A DNA stretch of 64,000 nucleotides. Source: Methanohalobium evestigatum Z-7303. GTDB taxonomy: Archaea; Halobacteriota; Methanosarcinia; Methanosarcinales; Methanosarcinaceae. The translations under genes and the position numbers were made by a program. Within the stretch, counting starts at the first letter, position 1. The number at the start of each line of letters is the position of its first letter. Positions 8,834 through 17,510 of the stretch are shown here, piece by piece. The notes beneath the pieces were generated by a model, which worked only from the letters and a program-made list of their open reading frames with translations, searched no databases and was not told the origin of the DNA. Location: assembly GCF_000196655.1 (NCBI RefSeq), contig NC_014253.1:1567423-1631422 (forward strand). Reading direction: 5' to 3'.

Positions 8834-9094
8834 TTATAACTTCAAGTCTCTTGCTCGTTCCTGGAATTTTTTACCTTTTTCGGTTGTAACGTAAAGGTCG
8901 CCCTCTTTTTCAATCAGTCCCTTTTCTTCCAGCATGTCGAGATATTTGTTGATAATATCAAAATTGAGATTTGCACTGTATACAAGGTGTGTCTTTTTTG
9001 CTCCATCTATTGCAGCATTTAATATTTCCTCACTGATATCGATTCTACTTCTTCTTTTTATAGTACCACATCCCCTACTCTTTAAATATCCCAA
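8834..9094 (-). CDS. Small winged-helix DNA-binding protein, paralog of the 2682 gene
   Basis: 86 residues from a TTG at 9094. Homology to the paralog (and to the archaeal family) starts only at 'KRRSRIDIS', i.e. just after the ATA codon at 9061, which lies 10 nt downstream of AGGGG. Residues beyond match helix by helix: 'GAKKTHLVYSANLN', 'NKYLDMLEEKGLI', wing 'YVTTEKGKKF'. The extra 11 N-terminal residues share nothing with the paralog. It sits inside the surface-protein block, in the same orientation, and may regulate it; this is inference from position. Confidence 0.7.
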   Translation of the reverse strand: MGYLKSRGCGTIKRRSRIDISEEILNAAIDGAKKTHLVYSANLNFDIINKYLDMLEEKGLIEKEGDLYVTTEKGKKFQERARDLKL

Positions 9095-9232
9095 ACTCTT
9101 CTTTTAACTGGACATTCCTGCTAACTCCTGTTTAAAGTTCTTGAAACCATCATGTTTAGCCATTATAAGAGTTAAGTAGGGGAAATTCATCTTTTCAGTT
9201 TTTGATTAGGTTTTTATCCCCCCACTTTTCAA

Positions 9233-9913
9233 TTACTTCTTCATTTTATACCCTACTGCTGCAATAATACCAACTATTATAATGGCTCCTACTACCATCA
9301 GTGAAATATTTGATGTACCTTCAGGTTCTGGTGCTGTTGATTCCTGTGATTCAGCACCATCGTTTGTTCCTGTGCTTGCATCAGGATTGTTGTCGCCTGC
9401 AGTAGTTTCTCTTGTTTCTGAATCAGTTCCTGTGCCGGCAGTGTTATCATCATTTTGATTATCATTTGTGGTGCTGGATGATGTTCCCCCCATACTTCCA
9501 CCGCTCACAGATAATTCGGTGTCTTGGTTCTCAGTATTCTGGTCAGAACTTGATTGTGTTACAGAAAGATCCAGATATGTAGCTTTGGTTGGATCTGCAT
9601 TGTTAAGTTCATCTGCTATTTCTGAATCAGGCTGTGATTCTGTTCCATCGACTGTAAATGTTATACCGGTATAATCATCCTTTTTAAGAAGGTGAAGTTC
9701 ATATTCTTCCGGTTTTTCAACTGTTGATTTGGCGATTAATTCACCATCCAACTTTGCTGTTACCTGTGTCCCTTCTGGTGCAGGCTCATCATTTATCTCT
9801 ACATCACCCTTTACAATCAATGGTGGTTCTGGCGGCTGCTCGGCAGCAACTGTAAATGATACCAATGATAACAGCAATACTAATGCTATTGTTAATGATT
9901 TAATTATTTTCAA
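9233..9913 (-). CDS. Membrane-anchored surface protein with one shared module
   Basis: 226 residues: signal peptide (MKIIKSLTIALVLLL to TVAA), one module 'PPLIVKGDVEINDEPAPEGT' like those in the 7103 protein, a long Ser/Thr/Asn/Gly/Asp-rich stalk (about residues 115-195), and a C-terminal helix 'MVVGAIIIVGIIAAVGY' followed by KMKK. It is therefore probably a single-pass anchored protein with a glycosylated stalk. The TTG start at 9913 lies 6 nt after GGGGG. Its first 75 codons are nearly identical at the DNA level to the start of the 7103-8599 gene, so a recent duplication or gene conversion is likely. Confidence 0.72.
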   Translation of the reverse strand: MKIIKSLTIALVLLLSLVSFTVAAEQPPEPPLIVKGDVEINDEPAPEGTQVTAKLDGELIAKSTVEKPEEYELHLLKKDDYTGITFTVDGTESQPDSEIADELNNADPTKATYLDLSVTQSSSDQNTENQDTELSVSGGSMGGTSSSTTNDNQNDDNTAGTGTDSETRETTAGDNNPDASTGTNDGAESQESTAPEPEGTSNISLMVVGAIIIVGIIAAVGYKMKK

Positions 9914-9955
9914 TATTATCCCCCTTTCTTAATCTCCTTGGAAATAATAAAAAGA

Positions 9956-9971
9956 TGGGTTTTAGAACCCA
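9956..9971 (-). terminator. Intrinsic-like terminator
   Basis: On the minus strand after the stop at 9986, TGGGTT pairs with AACCCA and is followed by TCTTTTTATTATT. Confidence 0.6.
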
Positions 9972-9985
9972 CCATGCTTTTTTGT

Positions 9986-11977
9986 TTATTCCATTGAATA
10001 GCCGAATCCGTTCAATGTTCCATCTTCATTTACAGAGACCCAGTAACCGTAGTACTGGCTCATTTTCATGTCATAGTCGGTGGTACTGAATACAGGTGTT
10101 CCATTTAGATATGGTCCCTGTATAATACCATATTTACCTTCTATGGATGGATTAAGTGTATCGGCTATTGAACGGCAGTCCTGTGTTCCAGTGTAACCTA
10201 CGGCGTACCAGTTACCTGCTTCTACAGACATACTGGCAGGTGAAACAAGTTCTTCAGATGGTTCGAACTTGTCTTCTATAATCTGTGTACCTTCGTAGTC
10301 ACCTGGTATGAGTACTCGGTAGGCTTTGAGTGGTTCAAGTTCAGATACTTTTTCCCACATACCTGCACTTGCATTCCAGTGGGAAACTGCTGTGTAGTTG
10401 ACGTCACTGAACACATAATCTACTGAAGAGTTATCCAGTGCATAGGGCACAGACACCATGTTCTGCATGCCTGGATACAGTACCATTCCATCTGGATGCA
10501 TTACATCAAGTTTCATGTCTCCACCGACGGTTGCTGTGTCACTGTTGGATACAGTACCATCGAACATGTAGGTCTGTGATCCATCACACGGTCTAACATC
10601 CATTGGTGCCATCAGTGTGTACTCAAAGCTTGAGGTTTCACTGAGGTTGAATGTTACATTGCAGTCACCGGACATATCTACAGCTTCTGCTGGTAGACTT
10701 GTACTGACACATTCAAATCCTTCAGGTATCATTTCGGTAACAGTACCGTTCTGTGCTTCTTCAGATACATCGATGGATACAGTGAAATCACTACCGATGT
10801 CAGCCTTGTCTGGCAGGTCTCTGGTTGCTGACACATCTGTTTCACTAACTGTTGCGCTCATATCACCTTTAATCATTGTTTCTGATTGACCAGTGGTCAA
10901 GATATAGGTTCCATCGAAATTGTAGGTAGTTCCATCTGTGGCGCTATTTGGTACCTCTACATCATAAGTGTAGGTGGTACTGGATACCCCACTAAATTCT
11001 ACCCATTTTATATGACCTGCTTCTGCTGTATTACCTGTACCAGAATCTGTAAGCGTTAGTCCAGATGGAATCATTTCATCTATGATTATACGGTCATCAG
11101 GGTTGTTCACATTGAGTGTCACTGTTATGGTATCACCTGGTGACACTGTCTGTGATGACAAATCCCTGCTGACATTCATTGGTTCTTCTGCACCGTTACC
11201 GTTTGTGGTAACTGTTACCTGCTGTTCACCCATAATGGATGTTTCCGATGCTCCACTGGTCAAGATATAAGTTCCATCAAAGTTGTAAGTACCACTAGCA
11301 CTCATAGGAACCTCTATATCATAGGTTTTAGTTGTACTGGATACTTCACTAAATTCTACCCATTTAACATGACCTGTTTCTGAGGTGTTGCCATCAGTAT
11401 TAGTTATCGACCATCCAGACGGAAACATTTCATCTATGATTATACGGTCATCAGGGTTGTTTACATTAAGTGTCACTGTTATGGTATCACCTGGTGACAC
11501 TGTCTGTGATGACAAATCCCTGCTGACATTCATTGGTTCTTCTGCACCGTTACCGTTTGTGGTAACTGTTACCTGCTGTTCACCCATAATGGATGTTTCC
11601 GATGCTCCACTGGTCAAGATATAGGTTCCATCGAAATTGTAGGTAGTTCCATCCGTAGCGCTCATTGGTACCTCTACATCATAAGTGTAGGTGGTACTGG
11701 ATACCCCACTAAATTCTACCCATTTTATATGACCTGCTTCTGCTGTATTACCTGTACCAGAATCTGTAAGCGTTAATCCAGATGGAATCATTTCATCTAT
11801 GATTATACGATCATCAGGGTTGTTCACATTGAGTGTCACTGTTATGGTATCACCTGGTGACACTGTCTGTGATGACAAATCCCTGCTGACGTCTTGTGCA
11901 GCAGCAGCAGATGTCAAAGATATTGCCATTATTAGCAATAAAGCTGTAATTCCTATTATTTTTAACATCTTTTTCAC
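9986..11977 (-). CDS. Secreted surface protein with three near-identical tandem repeats
   Basis: 663 residues. A signal peptide (MKKMLKIIGITALLL to SAAAA) precedes three tandem beta-sandwich repeats of about 120 residues, each opening 'DVSRDLSSQTVSPGDTITV' (or N-V-S) and ending at 'V.VTTNGNGAEEP'. A fourth diverged DUF11-like domain and the C-terminal domain shared with the 7103 protein follow. Start: GTG 11977 lies 7 nt after AGGGGG. An upstream in-frame start at 12025 is rejected because it would translate through the terminator hairpin at 12001-12023. The repeats are almost identical in DNA, which suggests recent expansion or ongoing conversion. It is likely a major envelope protein, but the S-layer role is not shown. 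Confidence 0.78.
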   Translation of the reverse strand: MKKMLKIIGITALLLIMAISLTSAAAAQDVSRDLSSQTVSPGDTITVTLNVNNPDDRIIIDEMIPSGLTLTDSGTGNTAEAGHIKWVEFSGVSSTTYTYDVEVPMSATDGTTYNFDGTYILTSGASETSIMGEQQVTVTTNGNGAEEPMNVSRDLSSQTVSPGDTITVTLNVNNPDDRIIIDEMFPSGWSITNTDGNTSETGHVKWVEFSEVSSTTKTYDIEVPMSASGTYNFDGTYILTSGASETSIMGEQQVTVTTNGNGAEEPMNVSRDLSSQTVSPGDTITVTLNVNNPDDRIIIDEMIPSGLTLTDSGTGNTAEAGHIKWVEFSGVSSTTYTYDVEVPNSATDGTTYNFDGTYILTTGQSETMIKGDMSATVSETDVSATRDLPDKADIGSDFTVSIDVSEEAQNGTVTEMIPEGFECVSTSLPAEAVDMSGDCNVTFNLSETSSFEYTLMAPMDVRPCDGSQTYMFDGTVSNSDTATVGGDMKLDVMHPDGMVLYPGMQNMVSVPYALDNSSVDYVFSDVNYTAVSHWNASAGMWEKVSELEPLKAYRVLIPGDYEGTQIIEDKFEPSEELVSPASMSVEAGNWYAVGYTGTQDCRSIADTLNPSIEGKYGIIQGPYLNGTPVFSTTDYDMKMSQYYGYWVSVNEDGTLNGFGYSME
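11079..11900 (-). repeat. Intragenic tandem repeats, about 354 and 363 bp apart
   Basis: The phrase TCTATGATTATACG recurs at 11079, 11433 and 11796 (the last with one base changed), each followed by about 90 nearly unchanged bases. These encode the start of each beta-sandwich repeat of the surface protein. Long stretches of DNA identity mean copy number could vary between strains. Confidence 0.85.
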
Positions 11978-12000
11978 TTTTATACCCCCTAAATAGGAAA

Positions 12001-12023
12001 GTTGAGAGGTATCACCTCTCAAC
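12001..12023 (-). terminator. Perfect 10-bp terminator hairpin
   Basis: GTTGAGAGGT and ACCTCTCAAC pair perfectly around a 3-base loop, 14 bp beyond the stop of the 12037 gene, followed on the minus strand by TTTCCTATTT. It separates the two large surface-protein genes transcriptionally. Confidence 0.7.
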
Positions 12024-12036
12024 AAAGTTTATTTAT

Positions 12037-14280
12037 TTAAAGGTAACCTGTTCCTCCGAGATAGAAGTAATCTATTACTTCAGAGAGTTCACTGCCGCTG
12101 AGATTTCCTGCATAGAATGCATCAATTGCGCTGGAAAGTTCTCCTGCTGAAATTACTCCATTCTGGTCGGCATCAAACTGGTTGTACTCTGGTTCATCCA
12201 TTCCACCTTCACTTACCAAGTCTGGCGGGATGAACAGTCTGTCATCTCCGTGGGTTACGAAGTACTCGCTGGCTTCATTATAACCATCTGTGTCATGCAC
12301 ACTCTGCAGGTATATTCCATCAACACATGTCCATGTTCCACTGCAGTCTGCATCGAACCACATGATGTTGATATCATCAGTATTGTATTCAAGATCACCT
12401 ATAAGGTTCAGGAGGTCTCTATTGGAATCCTCAAGGGCTTCCCAATCTGCTTCGTCGTCTGCGAAGTAATTCAGCTCGTCATTAAGTTCTCTTGAATGTT
12501 CGTCAGCTACTTTTGTGTTGTTGGGATAGAAGTCCTCTTTAATTGCTACATCAGTAAGTCTGACGTCACCGATTGTTACTTCGCCACTTGCATCCATGTC
12601 GATGTATACATTATCCTCTGAATCAAACATTCCGTTATCGTTTCTGTCAGAGTATGCAAGGAGTTGGTCTATATCATATACTTCGGGATGTTCCAAGAGT
12701 GCATATGTCACATCTACATCGCAGGTGGTCACCTTTGTTCCACATTCTGGCCATGCTTCAACACCATGGAATGGGCTGTTTGGATCATTGTATGGCACAT
12801 AAAGTCTAAGGTCACCAACTGTTGTAAACAGGTTGTGTGCATAAGCATCGTTACCCAGTTCATTACTACCTTTGTTAACAAACTCTTCACCGACAGGCTG
12901 CTGGAAGTAGAGCTTGTCTGGGCATGTCCAGTCACCTGTTGCATCTGTATCAATGTATCCTACAGTTCCGACTGGTCCTGGTGCGTCACCTATTGATTTA
13001 AGTCCCCAGCCAGCATCAGCATCGTCTGTTACAGTATCTCCGGATGTTACAATAGACCATGCTTCACCTGCTTCACCTGCTGTCATATCACCAGAGTCGA
13101 ATACTGGTGAATCAGTGAGCCTTACATCGCCATCAGATACTTCACCGTTGTCATCCATGTCTATGTAGACAGGGTCTCCAAGTGAATATCCATCAGCTGT
13201 TTCTTCAAGGTCAGCGTATTTTATATCGATATCTGCTTGTGATGCTGGTATCAAATCATGACCGAGGTCTTTTTCATCACTGAATTTAACCTTGGTATTT
13301 GGCTCGTAAGTTGTTGAAACTGCTGTGAGTCTTACATCGCCTACTGAAACTTTTCCGTCATTATCCATATCCATGTATATTTCTCTACCTTCAGAGTACT
13401 CATAGTAGGAGAGAGTTGCATCTGACGGTGTTAATGCATAGGTTGCATCATGGTCTCCCTGAGCAACTTTGGTACCACATTCTGGAACACATTCTTCATC
13501 TGGTGGTATGTACAGTCTAACATCATTAATTGTAACTACGTCTTCAAACCACCAACTGTTTGTTGTATCCTTTATGTAGAGCTTGTCTTCACATGTCCAG
13601 TCTCCGCTATCGTCAGCATCGACCCATCCAAGAAGGTCTACTGCTTCTCCACTTCCAATTGTAGCAATGTCCATTCCATTGTCTTCGTCACCTGATTTAA
13701 CTACACTCCATGCTTCAAGTCCCCATTCTCCTGCATCATAGAGTTTTTCACCATATTCACCTTCAACTTTTTCAAGTGAATATACGTCTACAGGTGGTAC
13801 ATCTGTTAATCTAATATCTCCAGTTGTGATTGTGCTGTCGTTGTTTACATCAACATATACTGGGTCGTAGAGGTCATATTGACCGTTATCATTAATGTCC
13901 ATGTATTTGAATGGTTCATCTATAACTTCTACAACCCCATCATTAACGTCTCCATCACCAGAGCTTACTTTGGTGTTGGGGTCATAGTTGTCATGGTAAC
14001 CTGTAAGTCTAATATCACCATCTGAGATTACTCTTTCACCATTGTTGAAAGATTCGTCCATACTTACATAGTAATAACCTTGGTCTGAATAGACCACATC
14101 AGCTTCCTCATTCACATCGTTTAATGTGAACACCGTCTCATTATCACATTGTTCTACTGTTGTATTGCAGGGCTTTTCCCAGCAAACTTTTGCATCATCT
14201 GCAGCAGATGATAGTCCTGTAAATGCCAGGCATAACACAGCTGCTATCAAAAAAGCTTTTATTTTGAATCCCATATTCAC
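12037..14280 (-). CDS. Secreted protein with many dockerin/EF-hand-like calcium loops
   Basis: 747 residues, very acidic. After a signal peptide (ending near LSSAADD) it carries four long repeats, each with the blocks 'NTKV', 'DxDxDG.(V/I)..GD(V/I)RLT', 'DxD.SGDWTC.DKLY' and 'DVRLYIPP'. At least ten DxDxDG or DxNxD loops are present (for example DMDNDGKVSVGDVRLT), the pattern of type-I dockerin or EF-hand calcium sites. The C-terminus 'FDADQNGVISAGELSSAI' is a regular EF-hand-like pair. GTG 14280 or ATG 14274 both follow AGGAGGT. It is probably a calcium-stabilised extracellular protein; no cohesin partner is visible here, so cellulosome-like assembly is not implied. Confidence 0.75.
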   Translation of the reverse strand: MNMGFKIKAFLIAAVLCLAFTGLSSAADDAKVCWEKPCNTTVEQCDNETVFTLNDVNEEADVVYSDQGYYYVSMDESFNNGERVISDGDIRLTGYHDNYDPNTKVSSGDGDVNDGVVEVIDEPFKYMDINDNGQYDLYDPVYVDVNNDSTITTGDIRLTDVPPVDVYSLEKVEGEYGEKLYDAGEWGLEAWSVVKSGDEDNGMDIATIGSGEAVDLLGWVDADDSGDWTCEDKLYIKDTTNSWWFEDVVTINDVRLYIPPDEECVPECGTKVAQGDHDATYALTPSDATLSYYEYSEGREIYMDMDNDGKVSVGDVRLTAVSTTYEPNTKVKFSDEKDLGHDLIPASQADIDIKYADLEETADGYSLGDPVYIDMDDNGEVSDGDVRLTDSPVFDSGDMTAGEAGEAWSIVTSGDTVTDDADAGWGLKSIGDAPGPVGTVGYIDTDATGDWTCPDKLYFQQPVGEEFVNKGSNELGNDAYAHNLFTTVGDLRLYVPYNDPNSPFHGVEAWPECGTKVTTCDVDVTYALLEHPEVYDIDQLLAYSDRNDNGMFDSEDNVYIDMDASGEVTIGDVRLTDVAIKEDFYPNNTKVADEHSRELNDELNYFADDEADWEALEDSNRDLLNLIGDLEYNTDDINIMWFDADCSGTWTCVDGIYLQSVHDTDGYNEASEYFVTHGDDRLFIPPDLVSEGGMDEPEYNQFDADQNGVISAGELSSAIDAFYAGNLSGSELSEVIDYFYLGGTGYL

Positions 14281-14660
14281 TTTACCTCCTTGTTGTTAAA
14301 CTTCGGAATTTTTTATTAGACAGCATGGAGGATGGGATGTCCAGAACTCTTCCACAATAGATTCACAACAACCACAGCTGCTCCACAACTACGCTGTGAA
14401 GTGCTCTTGTTCTGGACTCCCACTCTACTATACCCCCATATTAACTGCATACGTATCTATACAATTCGAGAATATATATTCTTAAGAAAAACAAATTCAG
14501 AATACAGTTTTGAAAATAAGTTCAGAATTACTGTTCTAAAACCCTGTTACTTAAAAACGTTTCAGAACTTTGTTACATAAACCGGATTTTTAAAAAGTAG
14601 AGACCTTTGAGAAAATCAATAAATAACAAAAAACCATATTTTTAAATGTGAACTGGGGGA
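14281..14660. other. Divergent intergenic region, 380 bp
   Basis: Holds the promoters of the calcium-loop surface protein (minus) and the phosphoribosyltransferase pair (plus). It contains the nested hairpin at 14339-14417 and three TTCAGAA direct repeats between about 14491 and 14571. No gene is seen. Confidence 0.55.
14339..14417. promoter_or_regulatory. Nested inverted repeat in the leader of the calcium-loop protein
   Basis: GTCCAGAAC (14339-14347) pairs with GTTCTGGAC (14409-14417). Inside lies a second stem, CACAGC with GCTGTG, extended by TTCAC/GTGAA. The structure sits about 60 bp upstream of the minus-strand start, where it could fold in the 5' leader. Confidence 0.4.
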
Positions 14661-14666
14661 TTGATT

Positions 14667-15323
14667 TTGAGATTCAAAAATCGAGAATATGCAGGTAAAA
14701 AACTTGCCGATGAATTAACAGAATATGCAAACCGAAATGACGTCATCATACTGGCACTACCAAGGGGAGGTGTGCCTGTAGCCTATGAAGTAGCAAAAAA
14801 ACTGGAAGTTCCCATGGATGTATTTCTTGTCAGAAAACTGGGAGTTCCGGGTCAGGAAGAACTGGCAATGGGTGCAATCGCGTCAGGTGGAGTAGAAGTA
14901 TTGAACAAAGACATTGTACAATCACTGGGCATATCCAGAAACACCATAGATGAAGTTGCAGAAAAAGAATACAAAGAACTTGAGAGGAGAGAAAGATCAT
15001 ACCGTGGAGACCGTCCAAAACCCGGGATAGAGGGCAAACATGTAATACTCATAGATGACGGGCTGGCTACCGGTGCAAGTATGAGGTCTGCAGTAAAAGC
15101 AGTCCGTTCTTGGAATCCTGCTGAAGTCATAGTAGCAGTTCCTACATCTGCACCTGACACCTGCGAACTGTTTGAATATGAAGCAGACCGAATCATCTGT
15201 CTTTCAACTCCAGAACCGTTTTACGGTGTTGGTGCATGGTATGAAGATTTCTCACAGACTACCGATGAAGAAGTTAGTGACCTGCTAGAAAAAGCTGAAA
15301 ATTTAATCAAAGGTCAAGGTTGA
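14667..15323 (+). CDS. Phosphoribosyltransferase-family protein
   Basis: 218 residues. The PRPP-binding loop is '[17 protein letters not shown]' (near residues 125-141) and the N-terminal block '[15 protein letters not shown]' is typical of the stand-alone PRTases usually annotated as erythromycin-esterase- or hydrolase-linked. I place the start at TTG 14667, 7 nt after GGGGA; the TTG at 14661 is too close. It overlaps or abuts the hydrolase gene downstream, and in several bacteria these two domains are fused in one protein, so they probably act in one pathway. The base or nucleotide substrate is unknown. Confidence 0.8.
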   Translation: MRFKNREYAGKKLADELTEYANRNDVIILALPRGGVPVAYEVAKKLEVPMDVFLVRKLGVPGQEELAMGAIASGGVEVLNKDIVQSLGISRNTIDEVAEKEYKELERRERSYRGDRPKPGIEGKHVILIDDGLATGASMRSAVKAVRSWNPAEVIVAVPTSAPDTCELFEYEADRIICLSTPEPFYGVGAWYEDFSQTTDEEVSDLLEKAENLIKGQG

Positions 15324-15328
15324 TTAAT

Positions 15329-15985
15329 ATGAACACGGGGAGTGAGGATAAAACAGTACAGATTTCAGTAGATTCAGAACAGATAGAAGGCGATTTAACA
15401 ATACCAAATAACCCAGATGGGATTATAATATTTGCTCATGGGAGTGGAAGCAGTAGACACAGCCCCAGGAACAAATACGTAGCCCAGAATCTGCAGGATA
15501 ACGGATTTGCGACTCTTCTAATCGATTTATTGACACCGGATGAAGATGAAACCGATAGATTGACCGGTCGTCTACGATTTGATATCGATCTTTTATCACG
15601 ACGTCTTGTAACTGCTACCAACTGGGTTCTGAACAATCCCGAAACCAGCAATTTAAATATCGGATATTTCGGAGCCAGTACCGGTGCTGCAGCCGCACTC
15701 ATCGCAGCCGCCCAGCACCCCATGTATATTAATGCTGTAGTGTCCAGAGGAGGAAGACCCGATCTTGCAGAACATATTTTTGACAGGGTACAGGCACCTA
15801 CACTCCTTATTGTTGGAGGAAACGACCCAAAGGTTATAGAACTTAATAAATGGGCTATGGAAAGAATGAATGCAAAAAAGAAACTGGAAATTGTACCCGG
15901 TGCAACACATCTTTTTGAAGAACCCGGTAAACTGGAAGAAGTCTCCAGACTGGCAGGAGAATGGTTCAAACAGTATCTAAAATAA
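15329..15985 (+). CDS. Alpha/beta hydrolase (dienelactone-hydrolase-like)
   Basis: 218 residues. The oxyanion region 'IIIFAHGSGSSRHSP', nucleophile elbow 'GYFGASTGAAAAL' with Ser, 'LLIVGGNDPKV' with Asp and 'PGATHLF' with His give a complete catalytic triad. ATG 15329 is chosen over the TTG at 15320 that overlaps the PRTase stop. It is cotranscribed with the PRTase gene. Activity would be ester or related bond hydrolysis in the cytoplasm; no signal peptide is seen. Confidence 0.82.
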   Translation: MNTGSEDKTVQISVDSEQIEGDLTIPNNPDGIIIFAHGSGSSRHSPRNKYVAQNLQDNGFATLLIDLLTPDEDETDRLTGRLRFDIDLLSRRLVTATNWVLNNPETSNLNIGYFGASTGAAAALIAAAQHPMYINAVVSRGGRPDLAEHIFDRVQAPTLLIVGGNDPKVIELNKWAMERMNAKKKLEIVPGATHLFEEPGKLEEVSRLAGEWFKQYLK

Positions 15986-16473
15986 ATCTTGAAACGCAGA
16001 ATTTTCGTTGTCTAAATTTTATGGAATGTTGCGGATTTGCCCAAGATGTAGAGTACCATTTAAATAGACAACCCACAAAAAAAATTGAATAATTACTGTA
16101 TGGCACATCAACAAAGTTTCAGAAAATGGTTAGATTATAATGGATAGGTGAACGAACTAAAAATTATTATTCCTCTTTAATTAAATTTTTTAAAAATATA
16201 CTGTAAGTAATCCAAAAGAGTTGCGAAAAATATTACTTAAAAACTGGTCACAGCGGGATTAAAAACCTGTTTAATTATCTGGGAGAGGAAGACAAATATA
16301 AAAATCCTGAAAAATCAGCAGGCAAATTAACCAATCTTTAATAAATCGGCTTATAGAAACTTTAAATAAGTCTGTTTACATAGCTAAACACAACAGATAG
16401 TATTTAGCAGTTATAATGAATATCATTTTTTAATTTATAGAGAATTTCTGTAGAACTAAAATAGAATCATTTG
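15986..16473. other. Intergenic region, 488 bp, no gene recognised
   Basis: Short broken reading frames only. An imperfect inverted repeat pairs about 16008-16024 with 16056-16071 and could be the terminator of the hydrolase operon. The remainder may contain decayed insertion-sequence remnants, but I cannot identify any. Confidence 0.4.
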
Positions 16474-17361
16474 TTATTTTTTGAATTCTATGATTTCAAA
16501 CTGACAACAATCATCTCCATTGCCCATTGTTTTGATTGTTTGAACTTTACTATTATTAAATGCTTTTTTTGTAATTCTTTCAATAATTCCTTTAGTCAGA
16601 TTACATAAAACTGGGTTTAATTTAGCCTGTTGAACTCCCCATGGACAAACAGTTCCGTTAACCACAAACAAAACATCGTTTTTATCGGATTTATAGGTTT
16701 CAAAAGACCCACCAAGGTGACCCATAAGCTCACAGCAACCATATTCTATATTTTCAGGGTTTATTTTTTTAGAATCTAAACCATCATCATCACAGAATTG
16801 TCCAGATTTTTGATAGCAATTTGTAAAGAATATTTCTACTTTATCTAACATTTGTTGAATTAATATTCTCTTTTTATCAGGAGAGTGACTTTTCAATAAT
16901 AAGGGCATGATTTCTATAAATATGTCTCTGATTTGTTCTTTCTTGTACAATTCATCGTACTTAGCTATTAATTCATCATGTAACTTTTTAACCCTATTTA
17001 ATGATTTAATCCTTGCTTTAAGTACTTCGTAGTCAACCGGTTTTGAAATAAAATCATCTGCTCCTGCATTAAGTCCTTTGATAACATTCTCTCTATCCGA
17101 TAACGCAGTTACAAGAATAACTGGTATATAATTCAGATTTTCATCATTTTTTATATTTCCACATATCTCAAAACCATCAATATAAGGTGTCATAACGTCA
17201 AGCAAGATAACGTCTATATCATTAGATTTCAGTGTGTCAATTATATGTGATCCATCATAAGCTGGAAAGATATGATATCCTTCACCCAGATGTTCCTTCA
17301 AAAAAGTTATAGTATCAGGATTATCATCTACAACTAAAATATTAGATATGTTTTGTTTCAT
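16474..17361 (-). CDS. Response regulator with a Cys-rich V4R-like output domain
   Basis: 295 residues. Residues 1-125 form a receiver domain: acidic pair 'VVDDN', phospho-acceptor Asp in 'VILLDVMTP', Thr in 'VTALS' and Lys in 'ISKPVD'. A helical linker (about 125-165) follows. The C-terminal 130 residues contain 'CCELMGHLGGSF', 'NGTVCPWG', 'NPVLCNLTKGI' and the end 'GDDCCQFEI'. That end resembles V4R/4-vinyl-reductase-type sensory domains (compare 'CQGSGHNHCMY' at 56.07 kb). There is no DNA-binding HTH, so the output is probably ligand or metal binding or protein contact. No kinase gene is adjacent; two lie at 30-33 kb. Confidence 0.75.
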   Translation of the reverse strand: MKQNISNILVVDDNPDTITFLKEHLGEGYHIFPAYDGSHIIDTLKSNDIDVILLDVMTPYIDGFEICGNIKNDENLNYIPVILVTALSDRENVIKGLNAGADDFISKPVDYEVLKARIKSLNRVKKLHDELIAKYDELYKKEQIRDIFIEIMPLLLKSHSPDKKRILIQQMLDKVEIFFTNCYQKSGQFCDDDGLDSKKINPENIEYGCCELMGHLGGSFETYKSDKNDVLFVVNGTVCPWGVQQAKLNPVLCNLTKGIIERITKKAFNNSKVQTIKTMGNGDDCCQFEIIEFKK

Positions 17362-17486
17362 AATTTTAATATATCAATTTGTTTATATAAAATTTAACTC
17401 CATAAATTTTCATCCGCTGTGGAATTTGTAAAAAGTTCCTCATTGTGAACTTATATATTAGAAAGAGAGTAGTTAAAAGTGAAAAA

Positions 17487-17507
17487 GGAATGCCGATTAG
17501 ACATTCC
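17487..17507 (-). terminator. Terminator after the short TRAM gene
   Basis: On the minus strand GGAATG pairs with CATTCC a few bases after the TAA at 17511, followed by TTTTTCACTTTT. Confidence 0.55.
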
Positions 17508-17510
17508 ACT

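Noticed and set aside
11079-11900. Regularly spaced identical sequence, CRISPR-like at first sight
   Set aside because: Units are over 350 bp and lie in frame within a surface-protein gene; no 25-40-bp repeats with unique spacers were found anywhere in the window.
11978-12025. N-terminal extension of the repeat surface protein
   Set aside because: It would translate the terminator hairpin at 12001-12023 and precede the Shine-Dalgarno; the signal peptide starts at GTG 11977.
12596-13168. Several plus-strand and minus-strand frames of 68-110 codons
   Set aside because: All are shadows of the Asp-rich repeat gene on the minus strand.
16008-16071. Imperfect inverted repeat after the hydrolase gene as an IS end
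   Set aside because: Pairing is poor and no partner or duplication is seen; at most a terminator.
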